Assembly (NCBI RefSeq): GCF_900113045.1
Contig: NZ_FONY01000011.1
Span: forward strand, 62,001 to 126,000
Reading direction: 5' to 3'
Length of the DNA stretch: 64,000 nucleotides
Source of the DNA: Thermoflexibacter ruber
GTDB lineage: Bacteria; Bacteroidota; Bacteroidia; Cytophagales; Thermoflexibacteraceae
Shown: positions 8,244-17,722 of the stretch, one piece after another
Position numbering within the stretch: the first letter of the stretch is position 1
Layout: every line of letters starts with the position of its first letter
Notes under the pieces: model-generated
What the model was told of the DNA's origin: nothing
What the model saw: the letters and a program-made list of their open reading frames with translations, nothing else
Database searches by the model: none
Made by a program: the position numbers and the translations under genes

Positions 8244-9299
8244 TTACTTCATTTGTTTTATCCATTCCTTGATAAGTGCAACACCTTCTTTGTGAACTAC
8301 TTTTCTTCCTATCTCGGGCATCATCTCTGAGGGGTCATTGGACTCAATGCGATATACTAAGATAGATTTATCGGGCTGTGCAGGAACGATGTCAAACTGC
8401 CGATTTCCAGAGCCTTTGCCTGCCGCTACAGGATTTTTGAAAATTCCTAAGGCAGTCGCATTGTCTTGATTATATTCTAAAAATAGCCCCGAAGTGCTTG
8501 CCGCTCCTTTGGGATTATGACAAAATGCACAGTTAATATCTAACCATGCCCTTGCTCTGCTGTTCAAATCACCTGAGTTGGCATCTGCCCATACGGGAAC
8601 TTGACTCACTTGCGAAAGTTCTGGTAGATTTTCTAAAATGCCTAATTTTTTCCATTTGAGCAGTTGGTTTTCTTCACCTTCTTTGTAAGGGAAGTTTCCG
8701 TTGAGTTGGCGAGCCACTAAGCCAATAGGTGTCATTTTTCCATCTTTTAAATGGCAACCTTTGCATTGGTTTACATTAGGGATAGTGTATTGCAAAACTT
8801 GTTTTTTCCCTTTTTCATCTTTCCAACTTACCTCTTTAGTATCACCTGCTACGTCTAAATAGGCTTCTGTTTGTTCCTCATTCCAAATGTAAGGCAAGGC
8901 TACCCAGCCTTCTTCTTGGTGAATCAGCAAGCGAGTTTCCAAAATACGTCTTCCTTTGCTTTTATCTCTGACATCAAAAGGATAGTAAAAATTTTTGATG
9001 AGTACCGTTCCTTTGGGAAATTGGAAAGTTTCTATGGCATGAAATTGGGCTGTAGTTCCTGAGGGTAATTTGATAAATCGTTGCTTCTCAGCATAATCTG
9101 AAAACAAAGGGGTATTGAGTTGATACGGAATTACTCCTTCGCTGGGGTTCAAGTCGGCTAACTTGCCTGCAAAGAACCCATAATCAGAAAGTTTTTCTTT
9201 GACTGCTACTTCCTTTGTATTTTTTTGAACTTTAAAAGCAGTAAGCATAAAAACCACACAACTTGCTAAGAAAATAATTTTTCTATATTTCATAGTCAT
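8244..9299 (-). CDS. SO2930-type diheme c-type cytochrome
   Basis: A 351-residue exported cytochrome. After an N-terminal hydrophobic signal (KIIFLASCVVFMLTAF) comes a conserved beta-rich region (LSDYGFFAGKLADLNPS, NTPLFSDYAEKQRFIKLPSG) and then two heme-binding CxxCH motifs, CKGCH and CAFCH, the second inside INCAFCHNPKGAAST. Near the C-terminus MMPEIGRK offers a possible axial Met ligand. This layout is that of the SO2930-type diheme cytochromes, whose electron partners are not known to me. It might be a lipoprotein (Cys in the hydrophobic stretch), but the lipobox is weak. It follows the histidine kinase by 19 bases and should be its cotranscript. The start could also be the Met two codons in. 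Confidence 0.88.
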   Translation of the reverse strand: MTMKYRKIIFLASCVVFMLTAFKVQKNTKEVAVKEKLSDYGFFAGKLADLNPSEGVIPYQLNTPLFSDYAEKQRFIKLPSGTTAQFHAIETFQFPKGTVLIKNFYYPFDVRDKSKGRRILETRLLIHQEEGWVALPYIWNEEQTEAYLDVAGDTKEVSWKDEKGKKQVLQYTIPNVNQCKGCHLKDGKMTPIGLVARQLNGNFPYKEGEENQLLKWKKLGILENLPELSQVSQVPVWADANSGDLNSRARAWLDINCAFCHNPKGAASTSGLFLEYNQDNATALGIFKNPVAAGKGSGNRQFDIVPAQPDKSILVYRIESNDPSEMMPEIGRKVVHKEGVALIKEWIKQMK

Positions 9300-9318
9300 A
9301 TTTATTTTAGTCCAATCA

Positions 9319-11247
9319 TCAGTAGGCTTTGGGTATCTTTACGTAAAAAGCACTTCCCTGCCCTTCTTTGCTTTCTACCCATATTTCTCCTTTGTGCATT
9401 TCTACGATTTGCTTACAAATAAACAAGCCTAAGCCGTTAGTGGGTTCGCCTTCTGTACCTTTTCTTTTAGCTTTGGTAAATTTATTGAAAACAATAGCTT
9501 GGTTTTCTAAGGGTATCCCAATGCCGTTATCTTGCACAATAATTAGGTGATGCAAATTGCCTGCGTGCAGTAAAAGGGATACTCTACCACCTTTGGGCGT
9601 AAACTTAACGGCATTGGTCATCAAGTTTTCTATGATTCTTTCAAATTTAGTAGGATTAATGTCAGCGTACAATTCTTGTTGATAAAAATTATGTGTTAAT
9701 TGGATTTGTTTGTTTTTTGCTTTGGCTTCAAAAGAATTGAAAATGGGGTGGATAAAATCATTTAACTCTACTTTCTCTACTATAAGAGCAGTTGCTTTTT
9801 CTGCTTCTAATTTGATAGTTTCTAATAAATCTTGGATAATGTTGTGGGCATGCTTTTGAGATTGGGTAATCAGTTCAGCATACATCTCAATTTCAGCCTT
9901 TACCTCTGGGTCTTGTATCCTATCAGCCTCATTTTTTATCACATCGCAGGCAGTAATCGTTCCACTGATTGGGTTTTTTAAATCATGGGCTAAAATATTT
10001 AATATCATATCCTTAGCTTCTAAAGACTGAGTGAGTTGTGCATTCATTTGCTTGCGGGCGGCTGTTTCTATGGCTAAGGCGGCAATACTGGCGATGCTTA
10101 GTCCAAATTCTTTTTCATTGATTGTCCAGTCCTTTTTTTCTTTGGTCTGCTCAAAGCAAATAATTCCCTGCATTTTTCCTTCTATCTTGATAGGAATGTC
10201 CAATAGAGAGTAAATGTCTGCGGGTTCTAAATAAGATTCTTTAAACTCTTTGGTAAACTCGTCATTTCTTGCATCAACAGCTGTCGTTAATTCTGCTTGG
10301 GATAGATGCTGAAAATAAATGGGATAATCAATAGCTTTTATTACTGTTCCAATTATATTTTCTTTTTGCTCTAAATCGTAGTGGGCTAAGCAAGTAATTT
10401 GTGTATAATTTTCATCAAACTGCCAGATATTGACCCGACTGACTTGCATAGTTTCTGAGGCAACTTTTGCTATTACGTTCAAGGCTTCTTGCAAACTCCC
10501 TGTGCGTATGACAGTACTCTGCGTAAGGTAGAGGTTTGCCTGATGATATTTAGCTAATTCTACTTCAGATTGTTGGGCTTTTTTGATTTCTTTGGCGAGT
10601 AGGGAGGAGGTTCTGTCATTTTCTAAAAACATGTAATAAACCAATATCAGGCATACGACGAATAGCTCGGTTGCTATTACTTTGTTCGCTAAATCTGTAC
10701 TTTGTTGATTGATAGTAGGTACATTAAAGATTTCTATACTCAACCAAACTCTTGTTATAAATAATATAAAAGAAAGTAAAACAGCAAAAACAATAAAAAC
10801 ATATTCTTTTTTGCGAAAGACAACAAAACCTAAGAAAGAGATAGGAATGAAAAAAAGATAGGTAAAAGCATGAATAATGTGAAAAGAAAATAAGAAAGCT
10901 ATTATGTTTACTGAACATATAAGCAAGACTTTGGCAGTACGATATTTTAAAAAGCGATTAAAAATGATACTGCTGGCATAAAGTAAACAAGCAACACACT
11001 CTGCTATGGTTGCGGTAATTGATACTTGTCCACCTAACCAAAGTCCTAATAAAGTGTTGATAATAAGAAAAATAGCAATAATATTTGTTCTTCTGATGCG
11101 AGAACTCTCTCTGATAGAAAGTTTTTCAGTTACACCTTGATTGACAAGGAGATATACAGGACTTGATAATGATTTGAATAGTTTTTTTATAATCTTGGCA
11201 TTTTTTAACAAAGATAACATTTTCAAGTCGATTTTTAGTATAACCAC
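9319..11247 (-). CDS. Membrane sensor histidine kinase with GAF domain
   Basis: This 642-residue protein has five or six membrane spans (about 55-208), a GAF domain (about 245-395), and a kinase core: the phosphoacceptor H421 in ILAHDLKNPISGT, the N box NLMTNAVKF, the G1 box QDNGIGIP, and the G2 box GLGLFICKQIVEMHKGEIW. It should autophosphorylate in response to a membrane- or GAF-sensed signal. No response regulator gene is adjacent, so it is an orphan kinase here. It lies 51 bases after the M16 gene and 19 bases before the diheme cytochrome, suggesting a shared transcript. An internal Met at residue 10 is an equally good start. Confidence 0.9.
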   Translation of the reverse strand: MVILKIDLKMLSLLKNAKIIKKLFKSLSSPVYLLVNQGVTEKLSIRESSRIRRTNIIAIFLIINTLLGLWLGGQVSITATIAECVACLLYASSIIFNRFLKYRTAKVLLICSVNIIAFLFSFHIIHAFTYLFFIPISFLGFVVFRKKEYVFIVFAVLLSFILFITRVWLSIEIFNVPTINQQSTDLANKVIATELFVVCLILVYYMFLENDRTSSLLAKEIKKAQQSEVELAKYHQANLYLTQSTVIRTGSLQEALNVIAKVASETMQVSRVNIWQFDENYTQITCLAHYDLEQKENIIGTVIKAIDYPIYFQHLSQAELTTAVDARNDEFTKEFKESYLEPADIYSLLDIPIKIEGKMQGIICFEQTKEKKDWTINEKEFGLSIASIAALAIETAARKQMNAQLTQSLEAKDMILNILAHDLKNPISGTITACDVIKNEADRIQDPEVKAEIEMYAELITQSQKHAHNIIQDLLETIKLEAEKATALIVEKVELNDFIHPIFNSFEAKAKNKQIQLTHNFYQQELYADINPTKFERIIENLMTNAVKFTPKGGRVSLLLHAGNLHHLIIVQDNGIGIPLENQAIVFNKFTKAKRKGTEGEPTNGLGLFICKQIVEMHKGEIWVESKEGQGSAFYVKIPKAY

Positions 11248-11298
11248 TTGGCTTGTTTGTAATTTTTGGTTTTCAGATGTGCTATAATCTAATAGAGC

Positions 11299-12567
11299 TT
11301 ATCCTACCATTACCTCAAGAAGGTCGTTTTTATAAAGACGCTCAGCTAACGCTAAAACTTGTTCGGCAGTAACCGCATCGATTCGCTGTATATGGTAATC
11401 ATAGTAATCTTCGGAAAGCCCAAAACTATAAATCGTTTTGAACTTGTCTGCAATAGCAAAGGGGGTATTCAGTGAGTTTACAAATGTTCCTTTCATATAG
11501 TTTTTGACTAAGTCCAACTCCTTTTGGCTGACAGGTTCTTGTGTTAGTTTTTGAATTTCCTTATAGATTTCATTCAAAGCAACTTGCCTTTGCTCTTTTT
11601 TTACGTCAGTACCTATCATCATGTAAGTAGCATTTTTCAAAATACTAAGTTGAGAAGAAATCCCGTAAGAAAGCCCTTTGTCTTCGCGGATATTGCTCAT
11701 TAGGCGAGAGCCAAAGTAACCACCTAAAATTGTATTTAGTACAAGTTGTACAGTAAAATCTTTTTCCTGCCTTTTCAAAATTTCCTTTCCTATGCGTATA
11801 GAGGTTTGTACGGCATTGGGCTTTTCTATATAGACGGCTTCGGTTTTTGAAACCTTTAAGTATTCCTTTTCATTTTTAGTCCATTCGTGTTCAGTAGGTA
11901 AATGTTCCAAATAATCCCCGATGAGCTTCATTTCTTTCTCGGCGAAAGCCCCAGCCACAATTACCCGAAAAGGCTTTTGATAAAAAATCTTGTGAAAATG
12001 CTGACGTAGTATTTCTGTATCCAGTTGATTAACAGCTTCTTCTGTGGTAGTATATCCGTAGGGGTGGTCTTCTCCAAAAAGATTGGCTCTAAACTTATTG
12101 CTGGCAATAAAACTGGTTCTTTCGTTGTTGATTCGAATATTTTGTATAGCTATGCTTTTGAGTTTTTCTAATTCATGCTCAGGGAAAGTAGGATAAGAAA
12201 GTAACTCTATCACCAAATCTAATAAGTGATGTAAGTATTTATTCAAACAGTGAAAATCGGCATAAGCCTCTTCTATACCTGCGCCAATATCCAAAGCAGC
12301 CCCATATTTATCTATCTCATTAGTAATCTGAGAGGCTGTTTTTTTCTCTGTACCCTCTAATAGCATCTTGGCTGTAAAATGGTTAACTGTAGGATTATCA
12401 GCTAAGTATGCGCCTTGAGAAAAAATCAGCTGCACACTAAGTACAGGCTGTACCCCTACATTGACAAAATGTAGAGGTATTTGATTTTTAAGGACTTGCG
12501 TAATAGGTTTTTTCAGAGAAAAATTTTGAATCGAATAAATAGGTGGCGGTACGCTTCTGTCTAACAT
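11299..12567 (-). CDS. M16 (insulinase-like) peptidase homologue with degenerate zinc site
   Basis: The 422-residue sequence aligns by eye with the two-domain M16B subunits of processing peptidases. Where active subunits have HxxEH, this one has HFTAK at 63-67 (in VNHFTAKMLLEGTEKKTAS), losing the catalytic Glu and one His, so it should not bind zinc. The C-terminal half keeps the Arg/Tyr substrate-clamp segment, SNIREDKGLSYGISSQ. This is the pattern of a non-catalytic partner that works as a dimer with an active subunit. Such pairs are normally adjacent genes, but neither neighbour here is a peptidase. I see no signal peptide at the annotated start. It sits between the twin-AAA+ gene (30 bases upstream) and the histidine kinase. 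Confidence 0.87.
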   Translation of the reverse strand: MLDRSVPPPIYSIQNFSLKKPITQVLKNQIPLHFVNVGVQPVLSVQLIFSQGAYLADNPTVNHFTAKMLLEGTEKKTASQITNEIDKYGAALDIGAGIEEAYADFHCLNKYLHHLLDLVIELLSYPTFPEHELEKLKSIAIQNIRINNERTSFIASNKFRANLFGEDHPYGYTTTEEAVNQLDTEILRQHFHKIFYQKPFRVIVAGAFAEKEMKLIGDYLEHLPTEHEWTKNEKEYLKVSKTEAVYIEKPNAVQTSIRIGKEILKRQEKDFTVQLVLNTILGGYFGSRLMSNIREDKGLSYGISSQLSILKNATYMMIGTDVKKEQRQVALNEIYKEIQKLTQEPVSQKELDLVKNYMKGTFVNSLNTPFAIADKFKTIYSFGLSEDYYDYHIQRIDAVTAEQVLALAERLYKNDLLEVMVG

Positions 12568-12597
12568 AAAAAATTTGCCTGTGATAATTTTTGTGAA

Positions 12598-15213
12598 TTA
12601 CTCTGCTTGTGGTCTGAAGCCAATTTTTCGCTGATTACCTGCTTCTTCTTCAAAGTTCAAATCTTTCAGGTCTGCCAGCGTCAGAGTAGTTAGCATTTCT
12701 TCTGTACGACTTGATTTGTCTAAGGAAGCCATGCGCAAGTGCTGCTTTCTTATTCCTTGACCTATTATTTTTCTCACGGAACGAGCATTACCAAAGTATT
12801 TATCTCGGCGTTCATAAAGGTACTTCATGTACTTTCTCAGATATTCCTCTGCTTCTGCATCTGGCGTAAGCTTTTCTTGGTGAAGCATATACGTAGCTAT
12901 TTGGAAAAGTTCCTCAGCGGTATAGTCCTCAAAATTGAGTGTTCTGTCAAATCGAGATTTAAGACCGGGATTGGATTCTATAAATCTGTCCATAGGTTCG
13001 GTATAACCTGCCACAATGACGATAAACTTTCCTCTTTTATCTTCCATTTGTTTGAGGATAGTTTCCAATGCCTCATTGCCAAAATCATTGACCACTCCTT
13101 GTGGAGAGAGTGCATAAGCCTCGTCTATGAAAAGTACTCCACCCATAGCTTTGTCTATTCTTTCTTGGGTTTTGATAGCTGTTTGTCCAATATAGCCTGC
13201 TACCAAACTTTGCCTATCGCACTCTACCAAATGCCCTCTTTCTAAGATACCCAGTGCCTTGTAAATCTTGGCTAAAATCCTTGCTACAGTAGTTTTGCCT
13301 GTTCCCGGATTGCCTTTGAAAACAGTATGCAAGGAAAAACGCCCCAATACATCTCTGCCCATATCCCGATAAAAGCGCACTAACTTGATGAGTTCAAAAA
13401 TTTGGTTCTTAACCTCTACCAAGCCAATCATGCTATTCAGTTCGGTCATAGCCTCGTCCAAGAGTGCATTGTCTTCCTCAATTAGAGGGAGTTCCTGTAT
13501 CTCTTCTTTAAAGATTTTTTGTACGTCTTGCAGTTCTACTTTTTTAAGCATCTCAGCCGTAACTTGCGAAAGATCTGCGGATTTCATCACGCGCAAGCCC
13601 ATATTCATTTTGGCTTCGTCGACTAAGGAATTAACCAGACGAGCATTGCCAAAGGTTTCATCTCTATTTCGGTAGTTTTCCGTAATTTTCTTGTTCAGAT
13701 AAGCTAAGGCTTCTGGGGTAAACTCTATATCTCTTTTTCTTGCCGAAAGTTCTACGATTTGGCTGAGTTCCTGAGGCAAATAGTCAGGGAAGTCAAAGTA
13801 AATATTGAAACGCGACTTGAATCCGGGATTGGAGTCCAAGAAAATATCCATTTCCTTAGGATAGCCTGCTACGATAATTGCTATGTCGCCTGGACCGTCA
13901 GACATCTCTTTGACAAGCGTTTCCACTACTTCCTGTCCATAGTCTTTGCTGTCTTCCTTACTCCTAATAAGAGAATATGCCTCGTCAATGAAGAGTACGC
14001 CGCCTCTTGCTTTGTCTATCATTTCTTTGACTTTGGGAGCGGTTTGTCCAATATATTGCCCTACGAGTTCTGCCCTGCCAACCTCATGCACCTTACCATT
14101 GCTTAGCAAGCCCATTTGCTTATATATTTTGCCTAACATCTTAGCAATCGTAGTTTTACCTGTTCCCGGATTACCACGAAAAACAGAGTGAAGGTTAATT
14201 TTTTGATATTCATCAAAACCTTGCTCTTTACGAAGTTTGAGGAAACGTAAGTAACTGATGTAGTCTTGGATTCTCGTTTTGACCTGATTCAAGCCAATCA
14301 TCTCGTTAAGTTTGGCAAGTAACTCCTCTAAGGTTTCTTCAGGTTCTTCTGTCTTTTGATGATAATTTTCTGTACGCAATAAGTCATTGCCTACCAGCAG
14401 CGTACTTTCTCCTTTTTGCCAGTCGTCGCCTGCTTCAAAAGGGACAACGGCAATGAGTTGGTCCATAAAAATGACCTCTAAGCGGTATTTGTCCTCATAC
14501 CAAGAACCAGGCGTGTCTGACCCCCAGCCAGTGGTGATGACGACTGTTTCTTCGTTAGGGTTTACTTTTCTTAACTCTACTGTTCTGCCTTTGAGCTGAC
14601 CAGCATCATTATAAAAGTTAAAGAAAAGTTCAGCGTACCAAGAAGAAGATTGCAAGTTATTAAAACAAAACTCTACCCATATATAACGTGTATCTTTGGC
14701 TTTGAAGCAAGTGTAATAGCTACGTTCTCCTTCAGTTACTCCTTTATTGGGACCTTCATAGAGTTTGATATAGCTAATTTCAAAGTAAGGGTTGTCATCA
14801 TTTAATACGGGTCCCCCACTTTCGACATAAAATCTTTTCCTACCTACTAACTCTTCGTCTATGTAGGCTTCCCACAGGTAATCCCCTCTTGACCAGAATG
14901 CACCTGCTTCCTTATTTCCCCAGCCCTCACGTATTTGCACTATATTGTCTTCCTTAGAAACCTTGTATTTTTCCAGTTTTATATCGCAGAGTTCATCTTT
15001 TCGTCCTTTCTCATTAAGTCGGTAGGCTTTTAGCCGTATAGAAGTTTCCCAGTCCTCCTCGTCAAAAAGTTTGTTATAAAAGGAAAGCTCTGCGTATAAG
15101 TAAGTTGTTTCTATATTTTCAAAAACGGTACGATACTTCTTCTTGCCATCAGCAAGCCATTCGGTAGAGGAATATACTTTTAAATCTTTGAATTTGTATT
15201 TTTTATCTAACAC
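12598..15213 (-). CDS. Twin AAA+ ATPase of CbxX/SpoVK type with duplicated N-terminal beta domain
   Basis: The protein has 871 residues. Residues about 300-570 and 585-850 are two complete AAA+ modules of the CbxX/CfxQ/SpoVK family: Walker [10 protein letters not shown] at 347 and again at 634, Walker B LFIDEAY in both, and sensor/arginine segments FGNAR in both. Before them are two copies of a domain of about 125 residues I cannot name (1-130 and 140-265). Each copy contains a GWG followed by a Trp and a Tyr-rich strand, as in [18 protein letters not shown] and [17 protein letters not shown], and looks beta-sandwich-like. Family members remodel other proteins; the substrate is unknown. No signal peptide, so it is cytoplasmic. 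It leads the M16, kinase and cytochrome genes. Confidence 0.88.
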   Translation of the reverse strand: MLDKKYKFKDLKVYSSTEWLADGKKKYRTVFENIETTYLYAELSFYNKLFDEEDWETSIRLKAYRLNEKGRKDELCDIKLEKYKVSKEDNIVQIREGWGNKEAGAFWSRGDYLWEAYIDEELVGRKRFYVESGGPVLNDDNPYFEISYIKLYEGPNKGVTEGERSYYTCFKAKDTRYIWVEFCFNNLQSSSWYAELFFNFYNDAGQLKGRTVELRKVNPNEETVVITTGWGSDTPGSWYEDKYRLEVIFMDQLIAVVPFEAGDDWQKGESTLLVGNDLLRTENYHQKTEEPEETLEELLAKLNEMIGLNQVKTRIQDYISYLRFLKLRKEQGFDEYQKINLHSVFRGNPGTGKTTIAKMLGKIYKQMGLLSNGKVHEVGRAELVGQYIGQTAPKVKEMIDKARGGVLFIDEAYSLIRSKEDSKDYGQEVVETLVKEMSDGPGDIAIIVAGYPKEMDIFLDSNPGFKSRFNIYFDFPDYLPQELSQIVELSARKRDIEFTPEALAYLNKKITENYRNRDETFGNARLVNSLVDEAKMNMGLRVMKSADLSQVTAEMLKKVELQDVQKIFKEEIQELPLIEEDNALLDEAMTELNSMIGLVEVKNQIFELIKLVRFYRDMGRDVLGRFSLHTVFKGNPGTGKTTVARILAKIYKALGILERGHLVECDRQSLVAGYIGQTAIKTQERIDKAMGGVLFIDEAYALSPQGVVNDFGNEALETILKQMEDKRGKFIVIVAGYTEPMDRFIESNPGLKSRFDRTLNFEDYTAEELFQIATYMLHQEKLTPDAEAEEYLRKYMKYLYERRDKYFGNARSVRKIIGQGIRKQHLRMASLDKSSRTEEMLTTLTLADLKDLNFEEEAGNQRKIGFRPQAE

Positions 15214-15381
15214 CTTATTAATATTTGAAAAATCATTTTACAATATATGGAAATACACACCTTCAAAAGCTAAGCAAAGCAAATATTTTGCTTAAAAATT
15301 TCCAAAACATAAAGTATATAAAAAAATAAATTATATGCAAGGTATCAATAATTTTTCTTAAAAAAATACTTTTTTTTCTTG

Positions 15382-16140
15382 TCAGTGAACATAGCTTGCC
15401 GCATTGATGTCAATAGTTGCGCCTGTGGCATGGTCTGCCCAGCCACTTGCCAAAAAAACGACCAGAGGGGCTATGTCTTCAGGCTCTGTCAGTCTATCTA
15501 AGGCGATGTCGTTCATAGCATAGAGTTCGCCGTACTGGTCAATAAAGCTACGTGCCATATCAGTTCGGGTAAAACCGGGAGCAATATTAAAGGCTTTGAT
15601 TCCTTGCTTCCCATAAGCCCTTGCAATAGAGCGTGTTAAGGCAACCATTCCCCCTTTGGAAGCGGCATAGGCTATGTACTCAGCGGTATCTCCTCTGAAA
15701 GCAGCGCGTGAGGTAATATTAATAATCCTGCCCGATTGATGAGTGAGAAAATGAGTAATAGATTTTTTGCAAAGCAAGCCTGTTGCACTAAGATTGACAG
15801 CCATAGTGAGTTCCCAGTCTTTTAGCCAAAGTTGGTCATCTTTGGTCATCGCCGAGCTGATGGCAATGCCTGCATTATTGACTAAGACATCTAACTTGCC
15901 AAATGCTTTGATGACTGCCTCAAAAAGACCAACTACCTCTTGGGGGTTGGCTAAGTCTGCTTGGAAAGCTACGGCGTGTTCTGGATAAGCCTTGACAATT
16001 TCTTGGGCGGATTGCTGGTGTTGTGAGTAGTGAATAGCTACTTTTGCCCCTGTTTCTATTAGTTTCAGTGCGATGGCTTTCCCTATTCCTCTGCTTGCCC
16101 CTGTTACTAAAATGTGTTGTCCTGTAAGATTAATGTGCAT
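15382..16140 (-). CDS. SDR family oxidoreductase (FabG-like)
   Basis: This is a 252-residue classical short-chain dehydrogenase/reductase. It has the dinucleotide-binding TGASRGIG near residue 14, the structural NNAG, the catalytic Ser in NITSRAAF, and the YxxxK active site in YAASKGGM. The C-terminal segment GATIDINAASYVH is typical of the fold. NADP preference is suggested by the Arg in TGASRGIG, but this is inference. The substrate cannot be assigned; it is probably not the main FabG because it stands outside a fatty-acid cluster. It follows the lipoprotein gene by 17 bases on the same strand. Confidence 0.9.
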   Translation of the reverse strand: MHINLTGQHILVTGASRGIGKAIALKLIETGAKVAIHYSQHQQSAQEIVKAYPEHAVAFQADLANPQEVVGLFEAVIKAFGKLDVLVNNAGIAISSAMTKDDQLWLKDWELTMAVNLSATGLLCKKSITHFLTHQSGRIINITSRAAFRGDTAEYIAYAASKGGMVALTRSIARAYGKQGIKAFNIAPGFTRTDMARSFIDQYGELYAMNDIALDRLTEPEDIAPLVVFLASGWADHATGATIDINAASYVH

Positions 16141-16157
16141 CTTGAATTGAATGTATT

Positions 16158-17441
16158 TTACTTATTTATCTTTTTAATAGCACGCATCAAATTATTATCC
16201 TTTTTTCCCCAGTGATAGCCTAAGTCAAACGGCATAGGTTTGACTGCTCCAAGAGATTTCAGGCTATCATAAAAATTTTTTAAGTCCTTCTGCTCCATTC
16301 TTTTAAAATCTTTGATAGGCTTGTCATACACCCCATACACTGCTAAGTCCCACTTTGCCCTATCAAAAAATCTGAAAGGTACGCCTGTATCATCTTGCAA
16401 AATACTCTTACTTTTTTCTAAAATCAAAGGTCTTAAATCTGTAAAATAAGGATAATGCAGCAAATAAGAAGCAGACTTAAAATAAGTATTGCAAGATGGC
16501 AAGTTTTGAAGCATCTTCATAAAATTAGGATTTTGTTTTAATCCATTATTGGACAAGTCTTGGCGAAAATAGTAAACAGTTTTTAGCTGATTGTCCTGTG
16601 GATTGAAAAAGCTAATTTTCACTCCTTTGAGTTTGACATTTACCGTATCTATGGCAGAGGCTAAGATTTCTCCCTGCTTGTTAATTTCTAACTTTTCTAT
16701 GTCAGCAATGGTATGCCCTGTACGAACAATAAATAGGCAAAGTACGGGCAGTATGCCTTCGGTTCGCCCTTTCTGGAAATCTTTGGACATTCTGCGCGTA
16801 AAGAAATAGCTTTTTTCAAATAAATCATCAACCGACTCTAAAATAGAGATAAAATAATTGTCTATCATTTTAGCAGTAAAAGTACGAAAGTCTGGAAAGG
16901 GCATAACCGTTTCTAAGCCAATCAATAAATAGCTTTCTGCATTGGGAAAAAATTGATAAGCATTGACAAAATCGGGACCTGAAAAAGGATAGAACAAAAG
17001 AGCATTATCTTGATTGGCTGTGCTTAACTCGGTTTTTGCCCAAGAGCGCATCTTAGCAAAACGGTCTGCATCTACCTTTGCCCAAGCCTTGTCTAAGTCC
17101 ACCACCATTTTCTTATATGCCTCTGATTGGGTGTATCGGGTCAAGCTACTTCCCTCTTCCAGAGGTAAACCTGCGACTAAACGAGCAAAATCGTTGTACA
17201 ACCTGTGTTTAACTTTGATAGGTTCAAGCCCCTTAGTTATATTATTTTCTGAGGAAGTGATAGGAAGTTCTATACCTGTATTCTTATCATCATTTTCTTG
17301 CAGACTGCCCTCTCGCTCTTTGGGGGAACTTGGCTGACAGCTTTGCATAAATAATACAATCAAACCTATACTAACAACGATACTCCTTTTCCAAAATGAA
17401 GAGTAAAGTTTATAAAAAGGCGAAATATATAGGTTGTTCAT
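16158..17441 (-). CDS. Predicted lipoprotein, function unknown
   Basis: I do not recognise this family. From the ATG at 17441 the product has 427 residues and begins with a basic stretch, a hydrophobic run (SIVVSIGLIVLF) and a lipobox ending MQSC, so it should be a lipoprotein. An ATG at 17492 would add 17 residues before the same signal and is less fitting. The mature part starts with a Ser/Glu/Asn-rich linker. It then shows aromatic-rich segments such as LLFYPFSGPDFVNAYQFFP and YLLIGLETVMPFPDF and many lysines. No catalytic motif is evident. It is cotranscribed with the SDR gene and diverges from the BlaI-type regulator. It may be a conserved Bacteroidota envelope protein. Confidence 0.7.
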   Translation of the reverse strand: MNNLYISPFYKLYSSFWKRSIVVSIGLIVLFMQSCQPSSPKEREGSLQENDDKNTGIELPITSSENNITKGLEPIKVKHRLYNDFARLVAGLPLEEGSSLTRYTQSEAYKKMVVDLDKAWAKVDADRFAKMRSWAKTELSTANQDNALLFYPFSGPDFVNAYQFFPNAESYLLIGLETVMPFPDFRTFTAKMIDNYFISILESVDDLFEKSYFFTRRMSKDFQKGRTEGILPVLCLFIVRTGHTIADIEKLEINKQGEILASAIDTVNVKLKGVKISFFNPQDNQLKTVYYFRQDLSNNGLKQNPNFMKMLQNLPSCNTYFKSASYLLHYPYFTDLRPLILEKSKSILQDDTGVPFRFFDRAKWDLAVYGVYDKPIKDFKRMEQKDLKNFYDSLKSLGAVKPMPFDLGYHWGKKDNNLMRAIKKINK

Positions 17442-17579
17442 AGGAGAAGATAAGATTTTAGATTTCTTTGTATCAACTAATATCCTCAACATAAAATAAA
17501 TTAGAGTATTTTAAGGCTTAAATTTACACGTAAAATCAAAGCATATTATCAACTACATCTAAAAATTTTTCATAAAAAA

Positions 17580-17611
17580 TTTGGATATTAACTACAAGTG
17601 TAGTAGATTTG
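17580..17611 (+). promoter_or_regulatory. Promoter of the BlaI-type regulator operon
   Basis: TTTG at 17580-17583 and TAGATTTG at 17604-17611 are separated by 20 bases, matching the Bacteroidota -33/-7 promoter TTTG-N19/20-TAnnTTTG. Operator 1 lies inside the spacer and touches the -7 box; operator 2 lies over the expected transcription start near 17618. This geometry fits repression by the encoded regulator. Confidence 0.7.
17591..17604. promoter_or_regulatory. BlaI-type operator 1
   Basis: ACTACAAGTGTAGT is a palindrome of two ACTACA half-sites with a 2-base spacer. It contains the TACAnnTGTA core of known BlaI/MecI operators and lies between the -33 and -7 boxes. Confidence 0.75.
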
Positions 17612-17612
17612 T

Positions 17613-17626
17613 GCTACGCTTGTAGT
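17613..17626. promoter_or_regulatory. BlaI-type operator 2
   Basis: GCTACGCTTGTAGT is an imperfect copy of the same palindrome. Its centre is 22 bases from that of operator 1, two helical turns, so bound dimers would face the same side of the DNA. Confidence 0.6.
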
Positions 17627-17663
17627 AAGTGGTGTCAAAACCACTTTTTTAATCTTTATATCT

Positions 17664-17677
17664 ACTACGATTGTAGT
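17664..17677. promoter_or_regulatory. BlaI-type operator 3
   Basis: ACTACGATTGTAGT has perfect ACTAC/GTAGT arms. It is followed by TGATTTG (to 17684), just as operator 1 is followed by AGATTTG, so operator plus -7-like box appears duplicated. It lies 46 bases before the regulator's start codon. Confidence 0.7.
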
Positions 17678-17722
17678 TGATTTGTATAAAAACTTAAACT
17701 CCATTTAAACAAATTTGAAAAG

